A DNA stretch of 8,332 nt from Bacillota bacterium (GTDB lineage: Bacteria > Bacillota_I > Bacilli_A > Erysipelotrichales > Erysipelotrichaceae), in the NCBI GenBank assembly GCA_023388995.1, contig JAEWFD010000037.1, forward strand, positions 1-8,332, given 5' to 3'. The translations under genes were made by a program, and so were the position numbers. The notes under the pieces are model-generated. The model searched no databases and was not told the origin of the DNA. It worked only from the letters and a program-made list of their open reading frames with translations. Every line of letters begins with the position of its first letter. Position 1 is the first letter of the stretch. Below, one piece after another: positions 1 through 6,195 of this stretch.

Positions 1-40
1 CAATTAAGCGGTGATCGTAGCGTGCAGCGAGGGAATGAGC

Positions 41-126
41 AATGTACAAAAAGTGGAAAATAAAAATGTACAATTAGGAACAAAAACATTTTCCGGAAAT
101 TGTACAAAAATGTATTGACTTTTACA
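41..126. mobile_element. Probable terminal end of an IS21-family insertion sequence (rest off the left edge)
   Basis: Three copies of TGTACA lie at 43-48, 67-72 and 101-106, each followed by A-rich sequence, and the stretch finishes with TTTACA at 121-126. Read on the minus strand it starts TGTAAAAG and contains repeated TTTTTGTACA or ATTGTACA blocks. IS21-family ends are known for multiple internal repeats and for a terminal CA dinucleotide, so this fits the end of an IstA/IstB element extending leftwards. The position fits too: IS66 transposase coding sequence begins abruptly just after it. In frame with ATT at 3-5, a reading frame could end at TGA 12-14, which might be the tail of a transposition gene, but only three codons are visible. 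The element's length, its other end and its exact family cannot be seen. Confidence 0.45.
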
Positions 127-415
127 TTACTTATTGGACGGCAACTGCGCTCTATCAAATAACCTAAGTGAGAACAGCATTCGACCTTTTACAATAGGCA
201 GAAAGAACTGGTTGTTCAGTGCTAGTCCTGCCGGAGCAGATGCCAGTGCTTGTGTGTACAGTATAATTGAGACAGCGAAGGCCAATGGGCTGACACCATA
301 TAAATACTTGAAATTTTTATTAACTGAGATTCCCGGGATGAGGTTCAATGAATATCCGGAGCTGCTGGAAGATTACCTTCCTTGGAATCCTACAGTTCAA
401 GAACGATGCAAATGA
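127..415 (+). pseudogene. IS66-family transposase, C-terminal fragment (5' part lost)
   Basis: This is the last ~96 codons of a TnpC/DDE transposase that is normally about 500 residues long. The recognisable family signature is the block LSNNLSENSIRPFTIGRKNWLFS, corresponding to the conserved NN-x3-E-x2-IRPF-x-IGRKNWLF region around the last catalytic glutamate; here that Glu lies in LSENS. It is followed by SPAGADASA, an IETAKANGL-x-PYKYL block, and the short IS66 C-terminal tail ending near LEDYLPWNP. Similarity starts at about Tyr-Leu-Leu-Asp-Gly (128-142). Going upstream, the frame meets TGA at 116-118, inside the IS21-like end. No start codon or RBS belongs to it: the TTG at 134 is an internal Leu codon. 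The fragment lacks most of the catalytic domain and cannot be active. It was probably split by the neighbouring element. Confidence 0.9.
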
Positions 416-450
416 TCCGTCCTCTATAAAACAGAAGTCGGATCATTTTT
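410..450 (+). terminator. Intrinsic terminator after the IS66 transposase remnant
   Basis: A perfect 10-bp stem pairs AAATGATCCG (410-419) with CGGATCATTT (439-448), around a 19-nt loop that contains a further TCT/AGA pairing. It ends in a run of five T (446-450). The transposase stop TGA (413-415) lies inside the left arm. It could also insulate the downstream gene from transcription entering from the mobile elements. Confidence 0.7.
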
Positions 451-468
451 CTATACACTCTCTTATTT

Positions 469-477
469 GGCGCTTAC
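469..477 (+). repeat. Presumed right terminal inverted repeat tip of the IS66 element
   Basis: The sequence GGCGCTTAC reads GTAAGCGCC on the minus strand, which matches the GTAAGCG-type outer tip typical of IS66-family elements. It lies 54 bp past the transposase stop, a sensible distance for the right end. IS66 elements usually make 8-bp target duplications, so the next eight bases, GTTTAAAT (478-485), are the candidate duplication. The left copy cannot be seen because the left half of the element is missing from this window. Confidence 0.6.
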
Positions 478-597
478 GTTTAAATTATCAAACAAATTGT
501 AAAAAGTGATTTTAATGACATTTTATGGGGGATATTAAAGTCGCTAAGTATGATAAAATTTTTATATCTAAAATTTATGTCAAATATGAAATTTTGT
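478..597. other. AT-rich non-coding stretch between the IS66 remnant and the surface-protein promoter
   Basis: No open reading frame with an RBS is present. The DNA is very AT-rich, with A/T tracts at about 554-570 and 585-600 directly upstream of the -35 box. Such tracts often act as UP elements that raise SigA promoter strength. A TATGAT hexamer at 549-554 is a possible second -10 box, but it has no acceptable -35. Nothing else is recognised here. Confidence 0.4.
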
Positions 598-626
598 TTA
601 ACATTTCACATGTGTTGTGCTATAAT
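598..626 (+). promoter_or_regulatory. Strong SigA-type promoter with extended -10
   Basis: The -35 box TTAACA (598-603, 5 of 6 to consensus) is separated by exactly 17 bp from the consensus -10 box TATAAT (621-626). The -10 is preceded by TGC (618-620), making it an extended -10. The spacer holds a perfect 8-bp palindrome, CACATGTG (607-614), which could be a regulator binding site or chance. Transcription would start near 633, about 20 bp before the start codon at 654. Confidence 0.8.
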
Positions 627-653
627 AACTAATGATCGAGGAGGGATTATAGA

Positions 654-1220
654 ATGAACAAATTAATCAAATTACTTGGAGTGACAGTCCTTGTTGCAGG
701 AACTCTATTCTTTGCATCTAAGAACCAAAACAGCGGATTTGCAGTGGATGCAATCTCTGCAGCTACAGATGGATCTGAATGTACTGAAAAAGAATGGGAT
801 TGTGCAAAAGAATGGACTGGCAAAGGGTATGTGTATGATGCTGCGAAAGGATACTTTGTAAAAGGATCTGGCGGCGGAGCAACTACAACTACGCCTAAAG
901 CAACAACTGCACCTGCTACTACCACAACTACAAAAGCAGCAGCAACTACAACGAAAGCTACGACCACTAAGGCTGGCGAAACAACAAAAGCTGGTGAAAC
1001 AACGAAAGCTCCTGAGACGACTGCAGCTCCTGAAACATCAGTAAGCGAAGCAACAGCAGCTCCAGAGACAACGGCAGCTCCTGAAACAACACCTGCACCG
1101 GAAACTACAGTAGCACCAAGTGCATCTTCTGAGCTTCCAGTAGGAATGATCGTCGGTGGATTGGCACTAGTAGCAGTTGTTGGATTCTTCATTTTCAAAG
1201 GTATGTCTAAGAACAAGTAA
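654..1220 (+). CDS. Secreted/membrane-anchored protein with Thr-rich repeat stalk, function unknown
   Basis: The ATG start is well supported: the RBS GAGGAGGG (638-645) lies 8 nt upstream, under a strong promoter. The 188-residue product has four parts. Residues 1-21 are a Lys-start hydrophobic signal peptide or anchor (cleavage perhaps near Ala30). Residues ~31-75 form a small head with Cys43 and Cys50 in an ECTEKEWDC segment, followed by aromatic GYVYDAAKGYF and a Gly-rich hinge. Residues ~76-155 are a low-complexity Thr/Ala/Pro/Glu/Lys stalk with hexapeptide-like units such as KAGETT, KAPETT and AAPETT. Residues ~161-182 are a hydrophobic membrane segment, followed by the basic tail KGMSKNK. 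The layout recalls Gram-positive cell-wall-anchored proteins, but the expected LPXTG is replaced by LPVGM, so simple membrane anchoring is as likely. The two cysteines could form a disulfide outside the cell. I do not recognise the family. It is a single-gene unit bounded by its promoter and a terminator, next to IS remnants. Confidence 0.85.
   Translation: MNKLIKLLGVTVLVAGTLFFASKNQNSGFAVDAISAATDGSECTEKEWDCAKEWTGKGYVYDAAKGYFVKGSGGGATTTTPKATTAPATTTTTKAAATTTKATTTKAGETTKAGETTKAPETTAAPETSVSEATAAPETTAAPETTPAPETTVAPSASSELPVGMIVGGLALVAVVGFFIFKGMSKNK
879..1118 (+). repeat. In-frame Thr/Pro/Glu low-complexity repeat region
   Basis: This stretch encodes degenerate tandem units built on [KAP]-A-[GP]-E-T-T. 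Two KAGETT copies are adjacent, then KAPETT, AAPETS, AAPETT (twice) and PAPETT, preceded by a poly-Thr/Ala/Lys section. Codon variation (ACA, ACT, ACG, ACC for Thr) shows the copies have diverged at DNA level, so this is not a fresh slippage expansion. Such stalks usually hold a surface domain away from the membrane and can be O-glycosylated; both points are inference here. Confidence 0.8.
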
Positions 1221-1253
1221 TTTTGGCTGAAATTATAAAGCATACAAATCAAG

Positions 1254-1289
1254 AAGTCGGGATCGAAAAGTATTCCGGCTTTTTCTTTT
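1254..1289 (+). terminator. Intrinsic terminator of the surface-protein gene
   Basis: A 9-bp stem pairs AAGTCGGGA (1254-1262) with TTCCGGCTT (1273-1281), including two G-U wobbles, around a 10-nt loop. It is followed by the T-rich tail TTTTCTTTT (1281-1289). It lies 33 bp after the stop codon. The T tract also overlaps the -35 box of the next promoter. Confidence 0.85.
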
Positions 1290-1314
1290 CAATTGCTTTA
1301 TGGTGTAGTATAAT
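1286..1314 (+). promoter_or_regulatory. SigA-type promoter of the SWIM-SNF2/VanZ operon
   Basis: A consensus -10 box TATAAT lies at 1309-1314. A weaker -35, TTTTCA (1286-1291, 4 of 6), sits 17 bp upstream, so the promoter starts inside the previous gene's terminator tail. Transcription would start near 1321, leaving a short leader of about 20 nt before the start codon at 1342. Confidence 0.65.
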
Positions 1315-1341
1315 GGACTGTAACTACATTTGGAGGATACC

Positions 1342-4300
1342 ATGAATATCACGATCAATCACATCAAACATTATGCGAAATATAATACGATTTTACTGGT
1401 GAAAGGATCGGCGATTTATCGCCAGGGAAGAATCCAGCAAGTTGATATCGATATTGATGATAATGATGTGATCGTAATTCAGGCAACAACCAATGAATTT
1501 GAAAATAAGAATCATCCAAATGTTCAATTGTTTGATGGAGAGATTGTAGGAAAGAGCTGTGATTGTAAAGAAATGGTGGAGCATGGTGCTTGTCGCCATA
1601 CCATTGGCTTATTGTATTTATATATGTATGAACTGTACCAAAACGATGTCAAGCATCTGATGGAAAAAGGGAGTGACCCGATTGCTCTGGCAATGATTGA
1701 TACCTATTTGAAGCGTAAGGTCATTCGGGAGGTTTCGGAGCAGAGTGTCAGAGGGGTGCAGCTGCGTCCGACCTTGCATATCAATGAGAAGAAACAAGTG
1801 AGTGTTTCCTTTGAGATTGGAACAGATAAGTTTTATTTGATTAAAGATATTGATTCCTTTTTAGGAAATTTAGAAGAAAATCAAATTGCAACCTATGGCA
1901 AACACTTAAGCTTCAAGCATACCATAGACAGCTTTGATGAACTAAGCAGAGTCATGATCCAGTTTCTGAAGCGGAAGGCGCGGGAAATGAGCCTTCTATC
2001 GGATGAGATAGCATTCAATAACAGCTATCGCATTCGCAGAAATCTGACGTTAGCTCCCACAGCAATCGATGAATTTATTAAAATTAATGAAAGCAGGATG
2101 CTTTCTTTGGAATTTAGCGAAACTGTATCTGACGCTTATGTTGTATATGAAAATCCCGGAATTCAGATTTCGATTGTTGAAAAGAATCAGGACCAATATG
2201 TGATTCGATTGTTAACACCATATCAACTCTTTCATGGGGAGAATTGTTTATATTTGTATCGCAACGCAGCACTATATTGCTGTGATGAGTCTTTCTCGCA
2301 TGATATGAAAGATTTTTTGATGATCTTGTCTGATCATGACTTTACGATTGTAATCCATAAACAGCATATGAATGCCTTCTATAACAGTGTTTTGGCGGCA
2401 ATTGAACAATATGTCGAGATTCGTACGGAAGTTGATCTAACTGCCTATGAGCCTGTTTCGATGACGTCCAGAATCTATTTTGATATGTATGATACAAATA
2501 AAGTAAAAGCAAGTTTGAAGTTTGTATATGAGGGTCAGGAATATAGTCTGGGCGCACAGGATGCGAATTATCACCAAAATATAGCCGAAGAGCAGAAGAT
2601 GATCCATCTGATCAGCAAGTATTTCCCGGAGCAGGCGGCGGATGGTTTCTTCTATCAAACGCATGAGAGCGAACTCTATGAGCTTGTTTCAAGGGGGTTT
2701 GATGAATTAAGCCAATATAGCGAATTGTTTTACTCCGCTGACTTTAAAAATATCCAGCTGCGCAATACGCCAGCCATATCGGCAGGTGTGCGTTTGAGCG
2801 AAGGCTTGCTTCATCTGAATTTTGACTTTGATAATTTTGATGTGCATGAACTGAAACAGCTGTTGCAGGCATATCGTCAAAATAAGAAATACTACCGCTG
2901 CAAAGATGGATCATTTATGCAGTTGGAAGAAGGAAGCTTCAATGCTTTGTCGGATATGATGGAAGGTTTCCATTTGACGGAAAAAGATATTTTAAAAGGG
3001 GAACTCGCTATTCCAAAGTATCGGGCGATGCAGATGGATTATTTCATCAAGCAAAACGATGCGATGAAGTTTGAGCGGGACCGTGCATTCAAACAGCTGA
3101 TTCGGGATTTTACCAGCGTCAGTGACTCGGATTTTGAGGTAGATAAAGAACTGCGGCCAATCTTGCGTAATTATCAAAAGAGTGGCTACCGCTGGCTGAA
3201 AACCATGACCGCCTATCAATTTGGCGGCATTCTTGCGGATGATATGGGATTAGGGAAAACGTTGCAGGTAATTGCCTTGCTGAAAAGTGCAGTGAAGGAA
3301 TATGAAAAAAAGCAAGAGGGAGCAAAACCGATCTCAATTGTTATTTGTCCTGCTTCCTTGGTGTTGAATTGGGAGAGTGAGATCGCAAAGTTTGCACCGG
3401 AGTTGAAAACACTGGTGGTAATGGGAAGCGCAAAAGCACGCAGTGAATTAATTAGTCAGGCATTGGATTATGATGTTATTGTGACATCATATGACTTATT
3501 AAAACGAGATGTAGAGTTCTATCAGGAAATAGAGTTCCAGTTTGAAATTATTGATGAAGCCCAGTACATCAAAAATCACAATACCCAAGCTGCGAAGAGC
3601 GTGAAAGAAATTCGCAGCAGACAGCGTTTTGCATTATCAGGAACACCAGTAGAAAACTCTCTGGCGGAACTGTGGAGTTTGTTTGATTATTTGATGCCGA
3701 ATTACTTGTATACCTATCATTACTTCAAGACACATTATGAAACGCCGATTGTACGGGACAATGATCGCAATGCGATTGCGAAACTGAAAAGTCTGGTGCA
3801 GCCGTTTATTCTACGCCGCTTGAAAAAAGATGTATTGAAAGAATTGCCGGACAAGATTGAAACCACGATGTATTGCCAGTTAGAAGGGAACCAGCAAAAA
3901 CTCTATGTTGCGAATGCTATGGAGATGAGCAGGGAGTTAAGGCAGCGATTCCAAATGGATGGAATAGCGCAGTCACGTTTCATGGTATTAAGCTTGCTTA
4001 CCAAATTGCGGCAGATCTGCTGCCATCCACGGTTGTGCTATGATACCTTCGATGGAGATTCCAGCAAACTAGAGATGTGTATGGAATTGATTCATAATTC
4101 TGTGGATGGCAATCATAAGGTGCTCGTCTTTTCTTCCTTCACCAGTATGCTGGCGTTGGTCAAAGAAAAACTGGATGCAGAAAATATTCCGTATTTTGAG
4201 TTGACTGGGGCTACATCCAAACACAAGCGAATGGAAATGGTCAACCAATTCCAGGAAGGCAAGGTTCCGATCTTCTTGATTTCTTTAAAAGCAGGAGGAA

Positions 4301-4572
4301 CAGGATTGAATTTGACCGCAGCTGATGTCGTGATTCATTTTGACCCTTGGTGGAACAGCTCTGCCCAAAATCAAGCTACAGATAGAACGCATCGCATCGG
4401 GCAAATGAATAATGTGAATGTATATAACTTAATTGCCAAGGACACAATAGAAGAGAAGATATTGAAATTGCAGGAGATGAAATCAAATCTCGCTGATGCC
4501 ATTGTGGAAGAAGGAGGCAATTTGATTAGTCAAATGAGCAAGGAAGATATCTTGGCTTTATTTGAGGTATAG
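1342..4572 (+). CDS. SWIM zinc-finger SNF2-family DNA-dependent ATPase (helicase-like)
   Basis: This 1076-residue cytoplasmic protein probably uses ATP to translocate on duplex DNA and remodel protein-DNA complexes, as SNF2/RapA relatives do. The ATG at 1342 is preferred: GGAGGA (1332-1337) is its RBS, and the upstream in-frame TTG at 1330 overlaps that RBS. An N-terminal SWIM finger is clear (C73-x-C75-x8-C84-x-H86), a zinc-binding DNA or protein interaction module. Residues ~100-600 match the region usually covered by the bacterial SNF2-associated domain. The ATPase core starts near 603 with LRNYQKSGYRWL, then motif I DDMGLGKT (Lys639), motif II DEAQ (738-741) and motif III ALSGTP (764-769). 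The second RecA-like lobe begins near 926 and ends with motif VI, TDRTHRIGQ, at about 1013-1021. All core motifs are intact. In Bacillus subtilis, as I recall, a SWIM protein (ywqB) and an SNF2 protein (ywqA) are adjacent separate genes; here both modules are in one chain. The substrate is unknown; repair or transcription-complex recycling is inference. Confidence 0.93.
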   Translation: MNITINHIKHYAKYNTILLVKGSAIYRQGRIQQVDIDIDDNDVIVIQATTNEFENKNHPNVQLFDGEIVGKSCDCKEMVEHGACRHTIGLLYLYMYELYQNDVKHLMEKGSDPIALAMIDTYLKRKVIREVSEQSVRGVQLRPTLHINEKKQVSVSFEIGTDKFYLIKDIDSFLGNLEENQIATYGKHLSFKHTIDSFDELSRVMIQFLKRKAREMSLLSDEIAFNNSYRIRRNLTLAPTAIDEFIKINESRMLSLEFSETVSDAYVVYENPGIQISIVEKNQDQYVIRLLTPYQLFHGENCLYLYRNAALYCCDESFSHDMKDFLMILSDHDFTIVIHKQHMNAFYNSVLAAIEQYVEIRTEVDLTAYEPVSMTSRIYFDMYDTNKVKASLKFVYEGQEYSLGAQDANYHQNIAEEQKMIHLISKYFPEQAADGFFYQTHESELYELVSRGFDELSQYSELFYSADFKNIQLRNTPAISAGVRLSEGLLHLNFDFDNFDVHELKQLLQAYRQNKKYYRCKDGSFMQLEEGSFNALSDMMEGFHLTEKDILKGELAIPKYRAMQMDYFIKQNDAMKFERDRAFKQLIRDFTSVSDSDFEVDKELRPILRNYQKSGYRWLKTMTAYQFGGILADDMGLGKTLQVIALLKSAVKEYEKKQEGAKPISIVICPASLVLNWESEIAKFAPELKTLVVMGSAKARSELISQALDYDVIVTSYDLLKRDVEFYQEIEFQFEIIDEAQYIKNHNTQAAKSVKEIRSRQRFALSGTPVENSLAELWSLFDYLMPNYLYTYHYFKTHYETPIVRDNDRNAIAKLKSLVQPFILRRLKKDVLKELPDKIETTMYCQLEGNQQKLYVANAMEMSRELRQRFQMDGIAQSRFMVLSLLTKLRQICCHPRLCYDTFDGDSSKLEMCMELIHNSVDGNHKVLVFSSFTSMLALVKEKLDAENIPYFELTGATSKHKRMEMVNQFQEGKVPIFLISLKAGGTGLNLTAADVVIHFDPWWNSSAQNQATDRTHRIGQMNNVNVYNLIAKDTIEEKILKLQEMKSNLADAIVEEGGNLISQMSKEDILALFEV

Positions 4573-4574
4573 AA

Positions 4575-5081
4575 ATGAAGAAAAGCAAACAAGTGATAAG
4601 CTGGTTGCTGGTAATTGGATGGATGGTTGTAATCTATACATTGTCAGCGCAAACAGCTGCAGTATCCTCAACACTGTCAGGATCAGTGTTAGACTTATTG
4701 TTGTCGATGACTGGCAACCTCTTAACCAATCATATTGATGATTTGATGTATTTGCATTATCTTTTGCGTAAGTATGCACACTTCAGTGCCTATGCGTTAT
4801 TAGGGGTACTCGTCATGAATGCTTTTTTGAGAAGCAAAACAAGATATGAGAAGCATGGTTTATGGATTCTTGCTTTAAATACCTTTATTGTATGTTTCTT
4901 GTATGCATACTTTGATGAATGGCATCAAACTTTTGTGGCGGGACGCAGCGGTGAGTTTAGAGATGTGTTGATTGATACATCTGGTGCTACATTTGGTATC
5001 CTGTTTGTGATGGCAATTGTGTATATCCGTAATGCAATCAAGAAGAAAAAGACTTCAGCAGCTTGCAGCTTGACTGAATAA
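4575..5081 (+). CDS. VanZ-family integral membrane protein
   Basis: This 168-residue membrane protein starts 2 bp after the SNF2 stop. Its RBS, GAGG (4564-4567), lies inside the end of that gene, so the two are almost certainly co-transcribed and translationally coupled. VanZ hallmarks are present: the R65-K66-x2-H69-F70 motif with Tyr73 at the start of the second membrane helix, then the signature D114-E115-W-H-Q118-x5-GR124-SGE-x2-D130-x3-D134-x2-G137. Hydrophobic segments are near 7-24, 71-86, 96-113 and 135-152, followed by a basic cytoplasmic tail (IKKKK). VanZ in Enterococcus gives low-level teicoplanin resistance, but most chromosomal relatives have no proven role, and this gene should not be called a resistance gene. 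The link to an SNF2 ATPase is operonic only; no functional link is known to me. The conserved polar residues are all present, so it is likely functional. Confidence 0.9.
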   Translation: MKKSKQVISWLLVIGWMVVIYTLSAQTAAVSSTLSGSVLDLLLSMTGNLLTNHIDDLMYLHYLLRKYAHFSAYALLGVLVMNAFLRSKTRYEKHGLWILALNTFIVCFLYAYFDEWHQTFVAGRSGEFRDVLIDTSGATFGILFVMAIVYIRNAIKKKKTSAACSLTE

Positions 5082-5092
5082 AGCAGATTTAC

Positions 5093-5131
5093 AAAATAGT
5101 AGAAATGCATCATTGTATTTCTGCTATTTTT
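5093..5131 (+). terminator. Intrinsic terminator of the SNF2/VanZ operon
   Basis: A long 14-bp stem pairs AAAATAGTAGAAAT (5093-5106) with ATTTCTGCTATTTT (5117-5130), with one G-U wobble, around a 10-nt loop. The right arm ends in a T run (5127-5131). The matching A run on the left makes the hairpin able to act in both directions, but the gene layout needs it only on the + strand. It lies 11 bp after the vanZ-like stop. Confidence 0.88.
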
Positions 5132-5211
5132 ATTATGTAAGCTACTTTTTTCGACACTCTCAAACCTCCATTTACGCTATCATACAGAAGTATGTGCGAG
5201 AGGGAAGAGCA

Positions 5212-6138
5212 ATGCTGGTATCAATTATTGTCATGTTAGGAAATCATGCTGCATATTGGAGTTCAATACTCTATGATTTGTTGTGCCAGACCTATGGAAC
5301 ACAGCAGATAGAGTTGCTTTTTGTATGCACATCGCCCAAGCAAAAACAATTCTTGAGCAAAAACAAAGACTTGGAAGGATTTCATCATGTACACATTCTG
5401 GAGGGTGATAACTGGCTGCCTGCACTTAAGAAAGCAGCTGGAACATATATTACCAGAGTTGATGATAGCATTCATATTCCAAGTAATTGGATATCCAGCC
5501 ATGTCACATGCATGCGGGAACAGATCATCTGCGGCGGCAGATTTGAACTTAAAATACAATCAAAAACAGCGTGGTTTGCGATGAAGAAATACAATGATTA
5601 TACATCTTTGCAACAGCCATTTATAACAAATGGATCCAACACATTCTTGCCATATGCGATGTATCACCGCAAAGTTTGTGATGCTGGTGGATTAAATGAA
5701 ACAGAGTTTGGATACCAGCAGTATTGCATCAATCAAGGCTATCAGCTTAGGTATCAGCCTTCAATCTATGCGCAGATGCGCTGCCAATCTAGTGGGGCGA
5801 TTATAAAAGAATTATGTAAACTCTATTATAAGCTGGGAATATCGATGATTTACAGAATGAATGATATTGGGTTGTGGATACTGCTGGGATGCTTCAGTAC
5901 AATGTCCTTACATAGTATTGTATTTTATACGTTTCTTTGTATTGTCTTTGCCTTTCCATGCTATTTGGCAGCGAAGCAATTTCCCCAGGATAAACTGTTT
6001 TATTTGCCGATTATAATCTCCTTCTTTTATCTAGGTTGGTGCAAGGGAATATGGCAGCAACTGCTTGCGAAGAAACGAAAGCAAAAACAGCTGGTTGCAT
6101 TACAAACGTATCCGTCCAAAAAAATTCCGAACTTATAG
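5212..6138 (+). CDS. GT2-like membrane-associated glycosyltransferase with atypical active site
   Basis: The ATG at 5212 is chosen because AGGG (5201-5204) lies 7 nt upstream. The frame stays open up to a TTG at 5113, but that lies in the previous terminator and would add 33 unlikely residues. The 308-residue product begins with the GT-A style MLVSIIVMLGN strand. An RVDDSIHIPSNWI block (Asp84-Asp85) resembles the nucleotide-sugar/metal-binding region of family 2 enzymes. GGLNETEFGYQQY (159-171) aligns with the usual GG-x-DE-x-ED acceptor region, and the QGYQLRYQPS and LYYKLG blocks recall ExoA-type transferases. Hydrophobic helices lie at ~221-256 and ~262-282, with a basic tail, so the catalytic part should face the cytoplasm at the membrane. 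The expected ED catalytic pair is not seen, its place being taken by GYQQ, so activity is uncertain. No strong promoter is seen: TATCAT (5178-5183) is a possible -10 without a good -35. Sugar and acceptor are unknown; an envelope or capsule glycan is a guess. Confidence 0.7.
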   Translation: MLVSIIVMLGNHAAYWSSILYDLLCQTYGTQQIELLFVCTSPKQKQFLSKNKDLEGFHHVHILEGDNWLPALKKAAGTYITRVDDSIHIPSNWISSHVTCMREQIICGGRFELKIQSKTAWFAMKKYNDYTSLQQPFITNGSNTFLPYAMYHRKVCDAGGLNETEFGYQQYCINQGYQLRYQPSIYAQMRCQSSGAIIKELCKLYYKLGISMIYRMNDIGLWILLGCFSTMSLHSIVFYTFLCIVFAFPCYLAAKQFPQDKLFYLPIIISFFYLGWCKGIWQQLLAKKRKQKQLVALQTYPSKKIPNL

Positions 6139-6148
6139 GGATTTTTTT
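6118..6148 (+). terminator. Intrinsic terminator overlapping the stop codon of the glycosyltransferase-like gene
   Basis: An 11-bp stem pairs A7-TTCC (6118-6128) with GGGA-T7 (6138-6148), with one G-U wobble, around a 9-nt loop. The T7 arm doubles as the U-tract. The left arm is inside the coding sequence and the TAG stop (6136-6138) reaches the right arm, so the gene's last codons double as the terminator. Confidence 0.75.
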
Positions 6149-6161
6149 AAAAAGGAAACCA

Positions 6162-6170
6162 TGGTAGAAT
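6162..6170 (+). promoter_or_regulatory. Extended -10 promoter of recG
   Basis: TGG followed by TAGAAT (6165-6170, 5 of 6 to TATAAT) makes an extended -10 element. At the -35 position there is only a T run (6142-6148), which belongs to the preceding terminator. Transcription would start near 6177, about 20 nt before the recG start codon. Because a terminator comes just before it, recG is expected to depend on this promoter. Confidence 0.55.
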
Positions 6171-6195
6171 AGAGTAGTATATTTGGAGTGTTTGT

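Noticed and set aside
1134..1217. Canonical LPXTG sortase signal at the C terminus of the surface protein
   Set aside because: The sequence is LPVGM, lacking the Thr-Gly pair. It is kept as a lead but not annotated as a sorting signal.
647..1252. Long minus-strand reading frame (201 codons) rich in Val and Ala
   Set aside because: It is the antisense of the Thr/Ala/Pro stalk, where repeated ACA/GCT codons read as Val and Ser codons. The + strand gene has a strong promoter, RBS, signal peptide and terminator.
1330..1341. Upstream TTG start for the SNF2 gene
   Set aside because: The TTG overlaps the GGAGGA ribosome-binding site, which is ideally placed for the ATG at 1342.
4575..5081. VanZ homologue as a glycopeptide-resistance gene
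   Set aside because: There is no vanA/H/X or vanRS context. VanZ-family proteins are widespread on Firmicute chromosomes without a resistance role.
5113..5211. Upstream TTG start for the glycosyltransferase-like gene, adding 33 residues
   Set aside because: It lies within the preceding terminator hairpin, has no RBS, and would put unrelated residues before the typical GT-A first strand that begins at 5212.
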